A program made the position numbers and the translations under genes. Of a DNA stretch of 64,000 nucleotides, positions 11,100-21,153 are shown in pieces. The notes under the pieces are model-generated. The model made no database searches. It was not told the DNA's origin and saw only the letters and a list, made by a program, of their open reading frames with translations. The stretch is from Datisca glomerata (Eukaryota; Streptophyta; Magnoliopsida; Cucurbitales; Datiscaceae). How positions within the stretch are numbered: the first letter of the stretch is position 1; the number at the start of each line of letters is the position of its first letter. The stretch spans positions 1 to 64,000 of the forward strand of contig QANY01005064.1 of the NCBI GenBank assembly GCA_003255025.1, in the 5' to 3' direction.

Positions 11100-12059
11100 G
11101 TCATCTCTATATGTTCTCCTTAGGAGATATTAGAACAATATTTATACTCCTCATCACATTTTTACAGCCCTACAGTTACGAGCAATGTTTGGAGAGCAAG
11201 TATGGAATTCTTCCACCACACCCAAAGAGACATACTGGTAAATCTATAAGTGGGTAAATACAAAAATTACTCTAAATCCTTTTGCACCAAAGTGACATAC
11301 TAGACGATTATTAAGACTGTACACTGGCTGATAAAGGATCGAAACCATAAAAAAAAATCTATGGCTCTCCATTGGCACACCTATTGAACTCAACTACGCC
11401 AATTATAACTCAAAAGCAAATCATGTTGCTCTTAGATTTCTACCAATCAGCCCTTTACCTACTTGTTCCATCATTTTCTCATCATACTCATATGTGGGTT
11501 TACTTTTTCAGGTTGAAAACCCATAATTATCAATAGCATAGCAAAACAAAAACCAAAGAGTATACTCATGAATCATGACACTAATCCACAATGACAACAT
11601 TTCCATTGGAGCAGTGAAGCAGTGAAGCATTGAAGAGCAGACAATTCATGAAACTACTCACAAGTAAAAGATCTGAAAGCTTAAGCAGTATGACTATGAC
11701 CAAAAGGAAACTTCATAGTAAAACAGGTCCACTAGAATTGCTTCCAAGAAGCTCTTACTCTAGGCACAGATGACGCATAATTGGTTCATGAAGCCCACAT
11801 TTCTCAATGTCACCAAACAATAAGGAATATTCAGATGCCCACTATCACATATAGTTCAGTAACTATCATTATCTTCTAACCTAAAACATCAGTAATAATC
11901 AAAATCATGTAACTCACCCAACGCATAATATTAGACGCATGTTAAATGAGTCGTCTAGAAGGAAGAAACTAGCATTTTTCACAGCCCATCCAGATTTTAA
12001 GAGTCCATAGATACAGATTCTCCTAAGTATAAAACATTCCCCAGAAAGTGAGATGCTAC
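11100..12059. other. Intergenic between CDKF;1 and a possible upstream transcript; no coding region seen
   Basis: Both strands carry many stops. Composition is ordinary unique-looking sequence with no recognised repeat. It may hold the CDKF;1 promoter or part of a non-coding transcript (see 12060-12425). Confidence 0.4.
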
Positions 12060-12372
12060 CTGCAAAACAATATCGCCAAGCTTCACTCTAGCAATATCTG
12101 TAACCAAAATTGAGCCAAGGAAGTCACCATATGAACAAGATTGAAACGAAATCGTCATGTGATACTGAAAGGAAAAACTATTGACAAAATATTTGAAAGA
12201 CGACGAATTTTGAATATTTATGTGGTGGATCCTCAGAACGTAGAAAGATGGAGATAACGAGAAAGAGAAACCACATCAGAGAATTGTGAATACTTACGTG
12301 GTCCACGAAGCTAAAGATCTGGTTTTTTAAGAAGCCTTCATACTTGCGAAAGATTTCGAAGAAGGGGTAGTG

Positions 12373-12425
<53 letters not shown>
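12060..12425 (-). other. Possible spliced 5' leader exons of a minus-strand transcript
   Basis: A first exon would contain a (CT)n tract (12376-12425) and end at 12298 before a strong donor (CAC|GTAAGTA). A 38-nt exon (12097-12060) lies between a good acceptor (TTGGTTACAG) and a donor (CAG|GTAGCA). No long ORF is carried. This could be an alternative far-upstream leader of CDKF;1 or a non-coding RNA. It is based on splice signals and on resemblance to the leaders of neighbouring genes only. Confidence 0.25.
12376..12425. repeat. (GA)n microsatellite running into an assembly gap
   Basis: At least 25 GA units, ending at the N run. True length is unknown. Confidence 0.95.
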
Positions 12426-12493
12426 NNNNNNNNNNNNNNNNNNNNNNNNNNNNNNNNNNNNNNNNNNNNNNNNGGGGGGGGGGGGGGGGGGGG
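12426..12493. other. Assembly gap (48 N) followed by a run of 20 G
   Basis: N occupies 12426-12473 and G occupies 12474-12493. A G run beside a gap in a GA repeat looks like a sequencing or gap-filling artefact rather than true sequence. Confidence 0.9.
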
Positions 12494-12544
12494 AGCCGGC
12501 CTTTTTTTAGGATGTGTGTTGTTTGATTTGGATATTGAGAAAGG

Positions 12545-13100
12545 ATACCGCTCGGAATTTTTTTTGTTAAAGTTGAGGCTACACCAATCATTTTAGTTAT
12601 CTTAATTCATGTCTCATTTTTTTTCATTTTTTTATTTTTTTTATTGTCATTCTTATAAGTTATTTACTCAAATTTAATGATCTACTCACTTGACACTCAA
12701 AACCTCTCTATCCACTCAATTTCTCCTTATTCATTTTTCAATTTTTCTACTTCTTCTTCGTTTTCTTCTTCGTCTTCTTCATTCTTCTTGCAATAGCAAA
12801 AGATAATACTTACCGCTCAGGATTCTTTCTATTAAAGTATACCCTACACTAACCATTTTACAAAAATCAATCACTACACTAATTTTTACTTCCCTTGACC
12901 CATGTCCCATTTTTCCTCCACTTTTTCACTTTATTCCTTCATTGCCCATAAGCTATACAATCAAATGTCGTGGTCTAATCACTTAACACTCAAAACCTCC
13001 CTATCCACCTCATTTCTCCTTCTTCATTTTTCATTTTTTCTACTGCTTCTTCATTTTCCTTTTCATTTTTTTCATCTTCTTCCTTCTTCTTGCAACAACA
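12545..13100. repeat. Direct duplication of the left end of the Mutator-like element
   Basis: Two diverged copies, about 12545-12800 and 12815-13100. They share the order ACCGCTC..ATT, TTAAAGT, CTACACTAACCATTTTA-like, CATGTCYCATTTTT, then CACTYAACACTCAAAACCTC, ATCCACYTCATTTCTCCTT and a CTTCTTC tract with TTGCAAYARCAAA. Confidence 0.8.
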
Positions 13101-13269
13101 AATGATTGTTAGTTCTTCTCTCTGGAACAAGTATAAGTTTTGTTTTCTTCTTTCTAGAAAGCTTGAATTTTCATGGGTTTTTCATGTTCATAAGTTTTAT
13201 GAGAATATTTATTTGCTTTCTTCTTTCTGGAACGTTGTTGGAAGTTCATTTATTGTACATGATCACTAC

Positions 13270-13800
13270 AAGATGATATTGTAATGTTTAACGAGGTCTA
13301 CACGATCATGGTGTAGTGCATTAGAAACTTATTCAGCAGTTCACGAGCATCGTGTAGCATCTATTACACTACACGAGGACTATATTATCACCGTGTAGTG
13401 TACATGATGACCACATGAAGGTTGTGCACTCCTCGTGTACACTACACGATTATATTACACAATCCTTGTATAGTCCTCGTATACACTACACGATGAAACT
13501 ACATGACCATCGTGTAGTCTACACGATGGAACTGCATGATGATCATGTAGTTCTCGTGTACATTACACGATTACACTACACGATCATTGTGTAACACACT
13601 CATGTACACTACACGATTACACAACACAATCATCGTGTGGGACCTATTACAGTACATGAGGTCTGCACGATTATCGTGTATTGTACACTACATTATGCTC
13701 GTAAATGCCTCGTGTACACTACACAATGACTACACGCTGCCCGTGAAAGCCTCGTGTACACTACACGATGACTACACGATCATCGTGTAATATTCTATTT
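13270..13800. repeat. Palindromic repeat array 1 (TCGTGTAC ACTACACGA type)
   Basis: A dense array of short inverted repeats. The core TCGTGTAGTCTACACGA has 8-nt arms around one base, with variants such as CTCGTGTACACTACACGATT and ACACGATCATCGTGTAG. Unit spacing is irregular (about 35-45 bp) and units are often separated by GATGACTACACG-like spacers. The array lies inside the Mutator-like element near its left end. Confidence 0.9.
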
Positions 13801-13839
13801 CATTATGTATTCTTCATGTCCTGACTTCCTTCATTGATG

Positions 13840-14514
13840 TATATACAGATATGTCTATAATTCAAATTTTGTAATCCATGATGGAGATTAGGTGAAAATG
13901 GTACAACATGGTCTTTTAATGGAGAGAAGACCAAATTATTGGAGATATCAACTAACTGTACGTACCACCAGTGATTAGGTATATTGCATAAAGAACTTTA
14001 AATAGACCCATCAAAGTATGATACGTCCATCAAATTTTTTTATAGAAGTCATGTCCCCAGCCTTCCTGTTGAAATTTTAAAGGATAGATATTTACAGTTC
14101 TTTGTTTAGGAGAATGGATCAGAATCATTTAGAAGTCCACTATTTGTAAGTACTAAGCCAAAAAAATTTCTATCTCAAAGCTTGGTTGCTGAAACCATAA
14201 TATTACAACAATATCAGGTTCCTGAAACTATAGGGTTTTATCAAAGTTGGGTTTCCGAAACATAAATGTCACGACAACTTCTACATGGAAGCATTCCTCG
14301 CTTTGAGAGTGTTGATCATTTTGAAAGGAACTATCATTATGATAATATTTTTGGTCATGACGATTATGATGTTTTCGAGGATGAGGATGTTGATGGGGAT
14401 GGAGATGATGATGATGATTTTGATCATGGGGGTATGATGATGCAATCCGTGGAGATGACCATGATGAAGTCATTAGTGGAGACGTCATACAACAATTTCA
14501 AACTTGAATACTAG
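13840..14514 (+). pseudogene. Mutator-like transposase N-terminal region, remnant
   Basis: Plus-strand frames read LLEISTNCTYHQ, then DPSKYDTSIKFFYRSHVPSL and PVEILKDRYLQFFV, then ENGSESFRSPLFV. This is the N-terminal domain style of plant MuDR-related proteins. A frame from 14266 continues with RFESVDHFERNYHYDNIF and an Asp-rich tract (DEDVDGDGDDDDDFD). Three or more stops and at least one frameshift break it. The MULE catalytic and zinc-finger SWIM domains were not found downstream, where the pyrimidine-rich tract begins. Confidence 0.55.
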
Positions 14515-14884
14515 ACTTGAACCCAATACCACTTATCCATTATCATCACAACCTGATTTGATTGAACAACGTCCTGGATCGAGTGAGCAACGTGTTGATT
14601 TCCCTTAGGGAGGTGAACTATGCTTTAAAATGGGCTTCATCTTCTGAAGATACATCACCATGTGGTTGAAAAGGTTTGAAGTTCATTTTGGCGACGATAT
14701 TCTCATCAGATTTTTTCATTCGCTGCTTCTTCTGTTCAACCTTTTCGGTTTCCCAATTAGGTGACTCTAGAATCTGAAATCTATTTCTCTTTCTCTTACC
14801 GAGTTCACCAAGGAAGACGGGCTCTTCTTCTTCTCCATCGTTAGACTATTCTGCTAACCGAACCGAATTCGTCAACGCAGATAT

Positions 14885-15600
14885 TATTGATGCAACATTT
14901 TGTTCTTCTTTTTTTGTTTCTTCTTATTCTTCTGTTTTTCTTCATCTTCTTCTTCTTTTTTATTTATTTTATGTATTCCTCTATTATTCCTTCTAATTCT
15001 TATTTTATTCACATTCTTCCCTTCTTTTTTGTGTATTTCTTTTTCTTATGTTTTTCCTTTTTCTTATTTTTTGTTTTTTTCTTCCTTTTCTTTTTTATTT
15101 TTTGTTTTTTCTTCTGTTTGTTCTTCATTTTCTTTTTTCTCTTTTATTTCTTTTTTCTCTTTTATTTTTTTTCATCTTCATTCTTTTCACATTCATCCTG
15201 CTTATTACCTTCTTTCTCGACTTCTCATTCTCTTCCTTCCTTTTCTTATTCTTCTTTCTCACATTCTCTTTCTTCTTTCTCTTTCTTATTTTTCTACTTC
15301 TTTTTCATCTTTTCCTTCTAACTTCTCTTCTTTTTCTTTTACCTTCTCTTCTTCTTTTTCTTCTACTTTCTCTTCTTCTTTTTCCTTCTGTTCCTTCTTT
15401 TCTTCTTCTTCCTTCTCTACCATATCTTCTTCTTTTTCATCCTTCACTCATTCTTCTTCTTTTTCATCTTTTTCTTCTACCTTCTCTTCTTCTTTTTCCT
15501 TTTGTTCCTTCTCTTCTTCTTCTTCATTCTCTACCATATCTTATTCTTTTTCATCATTCACTCCTTCTTCTTCTTTTTCTCTTCCTTCTCAATCTTCATC
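14885..15600 (-). repeat. Long pyrimidine-rich (CTT/TTC) tract; Lys/Glu-rich if read on the minus strand
   Basis: About 700 bp of nearly pure C/T on the plus strand. The long plus-strand ORFs here (Phe/Ser/Leu-rich) are compositional. On the minus strand it would code a Lys/Glu-rich linker like those in DUF1985/Ulp1-type transposon proteins, but stops occur. A repeated block (TTCTACCTTCTCTTCTTCTT with CATTCTCTACCATATCTT) recurs at about 15385-15440 and 15477-15545. Confidence 0.6.
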
Positions 15601-15989
15601 TCCTCCCCGTCGCTTGCATCATTATGGCAGATCGAGGAGATAATGAGTAATCATCTGGTCTTGATGTTACCAAATGATCCATCGAAATTTTAATTTAAAA
15701 AATTACAAAGTAAATGTCTGATTGCATGGACATAATTTTTTTATCCATTGAAGTGATCTTTTGGTCCATTCCAATCAGACATTTTCTCCCTCAATCTTCA
15801 TGTTCATTTAACTTCTTCGACACAATCTTCTTCTCCTCTATTTTTCAATGGACTCCTCAGACCTCTTCCTCTTATTCTTCTCCTCTTCCTTTTCAATGGC
15901 ATTCTCCTCCTCATTAGCTTTCTCTTCTACTGGAATGGTGACTGAGGAGGCGTTGACTAAAAAAATATGTAATATTAAGCAGACGAAAG

Positions 15990-16290
15990 AGAAAAATGGT
16001 CACTATACGATGGTTACACGAACCTCATGTAGTCATCATGTAAACTACATGATGGTTACACAGACCTCATGTAGTCATCGTGTAGACTACATGATGGTTA
16101 CGCGTACCTTGTGTAGTCATCGTGTAGACTACATAATGGTTACATGGACCTCGTGTAATCTACACGATGGTTGCACTGATATACACGATGACTATACGAT
16201 ATCATTGTAAACCATCGTGTAGACTACACAATGACTACACGAGTTCAATGTAACCATCATATAATCTACACGATGAGTTTTTAACATACC
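15990..16290. repeat. Palindromic repeat array 2
   Basis: Same family as the array at 13270-13800, here in a more regular form. Units carry CTACATGATGGTTACRCRRACCTCRTGTAGTCATCGTGTAGA repeated about every 45 bp in the first half. It lies near the middle of the Mutator-like element. Confidence 0.9.
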
Positions 16291-16669
16291 TTCTCTCCAA
16301 CTACTGATCTTCATAAGCTTTCTTCTTCCTCCCGAGAAAGGACCAAGAAAAGAACTGTCAACTAAAAATACAAAAAATATAAATTAGTATATGTGAAAGT
16401 AATATAAATTGACTTGTCAACATAATTCACCAACATACGTTCTCCTTCGAAAAATTTCTTTTTATAAATTCTCAACCGGTACTATCATGGTTGGACACCG
16501 CTTGAGAATCTCTGTCACCTTGGTCGAAACCTAGTTACCAATTACAAACTACCCACCAAGGGGATAGTTTCAAATACCCAGGCATATTTAAACAAAAGAG
16601 AGTAATTCAGTATTCAGTACATAAATAATTCAGTACATCACTACATAAAATTAAAAAAATTGTACCTAG

Positions 16670-17354
16670 AAGGAAAATGGACATCCATTGAGGAATACCC
16701 ATGAACAGCAGCGAGAGATTTCTATGTTTCTTTTTTACTTTTTTCTTGATCTTTAAGATCATAAACAATATTTGTATTCTTGGCGTCTAATAATTTCATT
16801 GTTTTGGAGAAAGAGAGCTCTCCCTATAAATATTGGTTGAACACTTCAATGTTGTCAACCAAAACCAACCATCTCTTCTCAATTAGGGTACGGTTCTCCC
16901 ACCCAACAGAAAATGCTCTAGCATATAATCAGAGCCATCTCAACGCATCAGAATCTGACGTATATTTAGAGTTTTTAAACTTCTACTCTAACTCAGCCAA
17001 GGTTATTGATTGGGCTTTAGAAAAGTACAGATTTGAGAGTTTGTTGGGGCCACGAGTCTTCTTCTCAACTCGAGCTTCATCGAACTTTAGTCTAGTCATC
17101 AATGAGAACTCCTTATTAGAGAAGCACAATGATTTTTCATTGACAAGAAACAAGATTTCCTCCTCAGATGGAGTGTCATTGACATATTCGGCCTCCCTGG
17201 CCAGCAACTGGTGGCAGATAGTTGCTGAAAACTTCAGGGCTGGAAGATCAAGGAGATGGCCAAAGCATGTCTCCATAAATAGGGAGAGTTGAGAAGCTGT
17301 CAACTTGGTCTTGATAACATCTATGCAGTGGGAATTACATTTTACATTGACCAT
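16670..17354 (-). pseudogene. DUF1985 domain remnant (Ulp1-associated transposon protein)
   Basis: The minus-strand frame 17354-16983 reads CFGHLLDLPALKFSATICHQ, then EEILFLVNEKSLCFSNKEFS and LMTRLKFDE, the hallmark order of DUF1985. This domain precedes a Ulp1-like C48 peptidase in plant transposon-borne proteins. After a stop near 16983 the family continues in other frames (FNQYLWGELSFSKTMKLL near 16830, then an AAVHGY piece near 16700). The peptidase itself is absent or unrecognisable. The overlapping plus-strand ORF at 16780-17292 is its antisense shadow. Confidence 0.75.
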
Positions 17355-17439
17355 TGCTTTCGGAATTCTGTTAACGTCATGGATGTAACTTAGTTACATC
17401 TTTGAAGAAGCCATAACCTACAAAAAATTCAAGGCAACA

Positions 17440-17665
17440 TAAGATAAAAATATACACGATGCGCGTGTATTCATCATGTAGATTACACGAGGGGTACATG
17501 ACCCTCGTGTAGTCCTCATATAGCCTATACGAGGCTTACACGACCTTCATATAGTCTTCATGTAGTCTACATAAGGCTAACACGACCCTCATGTAACCAT
17601 CTTATAGTGTACATGAGGTTTACATGATCCTCATGTACATTACAAGATGGTTACATGACGCGCGT
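17440..17665. repeat. Palindromic repeat array 3
   Basis: The third block of the same motif family, more diverged. Units such as TACACGAGGGGTACATGACC and CTCGTGTAGTCCTCATATAG alternate in both orientations. It lies near the right end of the Mutator-like element. Confidence 0.85.
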
Positions 17666-18190
17666 GCACCCAGAAAATAGACACCCAACAAGACCAGAAC
17701 CTTAGAAACCTAGAAAAAAAACACTCAGAAAACCAGGACAAAAATATTAGAAAATATATAATCTCGTATTGATTCGGACATCCACAAAAAAATAGAAACG
17801 CAGAAATCTAGAAAAAAAACCCTCAGAAACCCAGAAAAATACTTCAGAATCTAGAAAACAAAAACTTACTTTGTTGTGGTTCCTTGTTGTGGGAGACTAA
17901 GACTCAAGAATTTACAAAGAGAGAGAGATGTTGCGACTTCGGGATAGAGGGAGAGATAGTAACAGTAAGAGAGAAATGAGGGAAATGCAAGTGAGGTACA
18001 CGAAGAGGTGGTGTTTCGTGTAATCATCACTTTTTTCAAACCGTCGTTTGGAATTTGTGAAATGGGCTTTTGGAAACTTCACAAGATGATTTTGAATTGA
18101 ATGTTGGTCAAGGGTCAGGGTAATTAGTGTGGGGGTCAATTCTATAAAATGGTTAGTGTAGAGGTTTACTTTAACAAAAAAACTCAATCA

Positions 18191-18481
18191 TGAGCAGAAT
18201 TTCATTCTCCTGACCTGGATAATCAATTCTGACTGTGTAAACAATAATGATAAAAATAAGTCTTGTACTTTTTTTAAGAAATAATTATATTTGATATTTT
18301 TTGCGAGACTAAGTTGATTTACATAAATTCAATTATATTACTTGGTCAGAGCTGATTCGTCCACGTCGGCGGTGAAAAAGAGCTCCTTCTCTTCTCACTC
18401 AATCAGAAATCTTGAGAAATTGCAGTAAAAATACTTAACGAGGAAAAAAATGAAATTATGCCCACAAAAATGTGATATTTC
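18191..18481. other. Intergenic spacer, no gene seen
   Basis: Ordinary AT-rich sequence between the Mutator-like element and a small inverted-repeat element. Confidence 0.4.
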
Positions 18482-18694
18482 TTACAAGAGAAATACTAAG
18501 TTATCTCCACGCTAGACTTTATCTAACAAAAAATTTATGCTAAACCCGAGTCTAGCATTCTTCCATTAATATTAATATTTAATAGATCAAGCAGGATCTA
18601 GAATTTATTTTTGCTAGACCTCGATCCAGCAGTCACTGAGTTCAATAGAAAGATTTTAAATCAAATGGGCACTCACATAGTCTTTCTCTTGTAA
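18482..18694. mobile_element. MITE-like element, 213 bp, with 12-bp perfect terminal inverted repeats
   Basis: It begins TTACAAGAGAAATACTAAGT and its other end, reverse-complemented, is TTACAAGAGAAAGACTATGT: 17 of 20 match, with the first 12 perfect. An inner inverted pair (GAGTCTAGCA near 18555 and TGCTAGACCTC near 18623) adds to the hairpin. No coding capacity. A clear target-site duplication was not found, so the superfamily is open. Confidence 0.6.
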
Positions 18695-19198
18695 AAAAAT
18701 TGGATTTCGTTAAAAATAAGTCTTGAAATCAGTTTTTGTTTCATGACTGGTTGTTTATAAATTTTTTTAAAAGGATATTAACGTGGGGAATGTGAGAGAT
18801 ACGCCTCTTTGGCATGAAAACTTGTAAAAAAAATTGATATTTGAATGTGAAGATACTCTTATTTGGATATCTTGATACCTTTGTGTATTGAGAGATATTT
18901 TTTTTGTGTGGCATCTTCAGATAATGTGTTCTTTTCTATTCATAATATTTACTTGTAGTTCTATCAAAACAACTAAAATAATTTAACATTTGAACACAAC
19001 ATTCTCGATTGTTACCAACAAAAGTAGATCTTAATTTTTCAGACATTTTACGTTCTCACAATCTTATTTCAGAAATAGTTTATTCTCAATCTCACACTAA
19101 ACAACCCCTTATGATTTTTGGATTTCTTTTGTAAGGAGCATAGGAGAATTTTAGTGGGTAAAAAGGCATCGATATCTGGTAAAAAAGGCCACAAGATC
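18695..19198. other. Intergenic, nothing recognised
   Basis: AT-rich sequence with no coding similarity and no clear repeat structure. Confidence 0.4.
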
Positions 19199-19465
19199 TA
19201 AGTTTAGCTAAGTTCGTCTAGTTTGACCTTAAAACCGTTTTATTGGATCTTTTTAACTCCATATGACACTAGAAATACCTAAAATGATTACAACACTTCA
19301 AATTCTTATCACAAACGTGTATTGGTTGTTAAAAGTCAATTCCAGTACATGTCACCCCAAAAGATCTAAGTTTAGCCAAATTCGTCTAGTTTTGACCTAA
19401 ACAAGTTCTCATTGGGTCTTTTTGACTCTGTATGACACTGAAAGTACCGTCACACTTCGACTCTC
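19199..19465. repeat. Two direct repeats, period about 170 bp
   Basis: Both copies contain AGATCTAAGTTTAGCYAARTTCGTCTAGTTT, TTGGRTCTTTTTRACTC and TATGACACTRRAARTACC. Copies start at about 19194 and 19364. The second is followed by unrelated sequence. No ORF spans them. Confidence 0.8.
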
Positions 19466-21153
19466 GTTAGAAGGGAGGCTAACCGTATACATAGACTCAA
19501 GAATCAATTAGGGCAGTGATGTGAGAATCATGATGAGATATCTGACATTGTTTTTTATCACTTTCAAAATAGATATCAGTCATGTGGAACTGTTTACATG
19601 AATAATTTATTAAAATACATAAACCCTTCCATCTCCCAAGAGGAAAATGCTCTCCTCGTATCGAAGGTGACTACGAAGAAAAGAAGAGCGGTCCTTAAGT
19701 GGAACAAACCTCTCAAAGCGCCTTACCCCTTATCCGAACTTGATTTTCAAATAGTCTTTTTATCCTAAAAAAAACTCATGAGTTTTGGTATGAGCAGTTC
19801 TGAACAACACGACTGGTGCACCTAGCACCACCTACATGACATACTAGGATTTGTTGTATATATAAGTACAAGCTATTGCAGTTCGTGCTATATTACATTT
19901 TCCTTTTAGTATTACAATTGAGGGGTGAAAAGGAAAAAATGGAAAGGGAAAAGGAAACAACTTGGTTTAATTTGGAGGACAAAAATGCCCCGTGGCCGGA
20001 AAGATTAATTCTTGTTGTTTTTAACAAAATATGAGTCTACAGATCATATACACCATATTTGCACAGTACACACAAGTATACCTACGTCAAAGTCGAGCCC
20101 AATCTGACGTGCAAAGATGAACAATATAAGTAGTATATTTAGCTCATCAACTGATTAGGAAGACTCGAACTCATATAAAGATTATTATTAAAGTATGAGT
20201 TCAAGTTTAATAACTAATCAAGGTAGATAATTATTTCTTGACTAATTACACTTTACACTTCAAACTATATTCCGTCATTCTCTTTGGCACATAATTCAAT
20301 TTGAAAAATTAGGCCGGCCAACGTCTCTACTTAGTTGTGAAAATAAGACACAAATTGCTCACACAACACATGGCAGTGAGCAAATATTTGTAGTTTTCAA
20401 ATACTTTGAAACATAACAATATATTTGTAGAAAATTTGTAGAGAATTGTTCTTTCATTGTTTAGTTAGTATTCTCATAAATTTCCTTTATTTTCCGCGAG
20501 ATTTTATATACTTTTCATCACATTGTTATTTTCTTCCTAATTTCCATTATCTAAACATGGCTTTAAATTTTATTAAAAAAAAGGAAAAACATTGCATGAT
20601 ATCCCTGTAATTTTGCTTAAATGCACAAACATCTATCTAAAAATAATTTATATTTTGCTTTTATGTTAAATATTTCGTGACAAAAAACTCAACACCATTA
20701 AACTTCAAGCTAGATCCTATTGGATTTGTCTATATTCAAACTAAATTCACCTAATTTATACGCAAACCAAAAATCATTTATGTTCCAGATTAAAAAAATA
20801 GTTGAATCGTGTCTGTTATAAGAATAATCTTATCATTTCACATCTGAAGTAATATTTTTCAATGGAACGGACTTATAAGTTAGTATTCAAACTAGAGTAG
20901 ATGTGGGTGTCATAGTAATTTTCTCAAAAAGAAATTAACAAGAAAAGAACAATCCATCTATAAAAGTGATTAAAAAATTCGAAGCTGACAACACTTAAGC
21001 TTAAAAACTGAATGAGGAATTCATGGCATATGATACAAAATTCAAAACAAGCACAAATTCACATCTAATGAACAAAAATTCCCTTCCTTTCTCTGCTCAA
21101 ATTGTACTAGAAAGATACATTAATTTTGAGATGCAATTGCCTCTACCCCTCTT
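19466..21153. other. Intergenic downstream of the ROP gene, no gene seen
   Basis: AT-rich, with scattered chance ORFs under 70 codons. The last few hundred bases before 21154 should hold the ROP 3'UTR and polyadenylation signals on the minus strand, but I could not pick out a distinct signal. Confidence 0.4.

Larger units (their letters stand above)
12545..18190. mobile_element. Mutator-like element with DUF1985 cargo and palindromic repeat arrays, decayed
   Basis: The two ends are inverted relative to each other. The left end reads GTTAAAGT, then CTACACTAACCATTTTA (12840-12865, with a diverged second copy at 12567-12600). The right end has AAAATGGTTAGTGTAGAGG, then ACTTTAAC (18146-18173). 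The interior has a Mutator-type transposase N-terminal remnant on the plus strand (13840-14514), a purine-rich Lys/Glu-coding tract on the minus strand, and a DUF1985 remnant on the minus strand (16670-17354). It also has three blocks of CGTGTAG..CTACACG palindromes. Plant Mutator-like elements that carry Ulp1/DUF1985 genes are known. Exact ends and target-site duplication were not found, and the left end appears tandemly duplicated. Confidence 0.65.

Noticed and set aside
12178..12591. 137-codon minus-strand ORF
   Set aside because: It is open only because it crosses the N gap, a G run and a CT repeat.
13270..13800. CRISPR-like appearance of the repeated palindromes
   Set aside because: Units are themselves palindromic with variable, repeat-like spacers of irregular length, in a plant nuclear context with no cas-like genes. 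It is a transposon-borne repeat array.
14887..15693. Long plus-strand ORFs rich in Phe, Ser and Leu (up to 247 codons)
   Set aside because: They arise from a nearly pure pyrimidine tract, are open in all three frames and have no family resemblance. They are compositional.
16780..17292. 170-codon plus-strand ORF
   Set aside because: It lies antisense to the recognisable DUF1985 frame on the minus strand.
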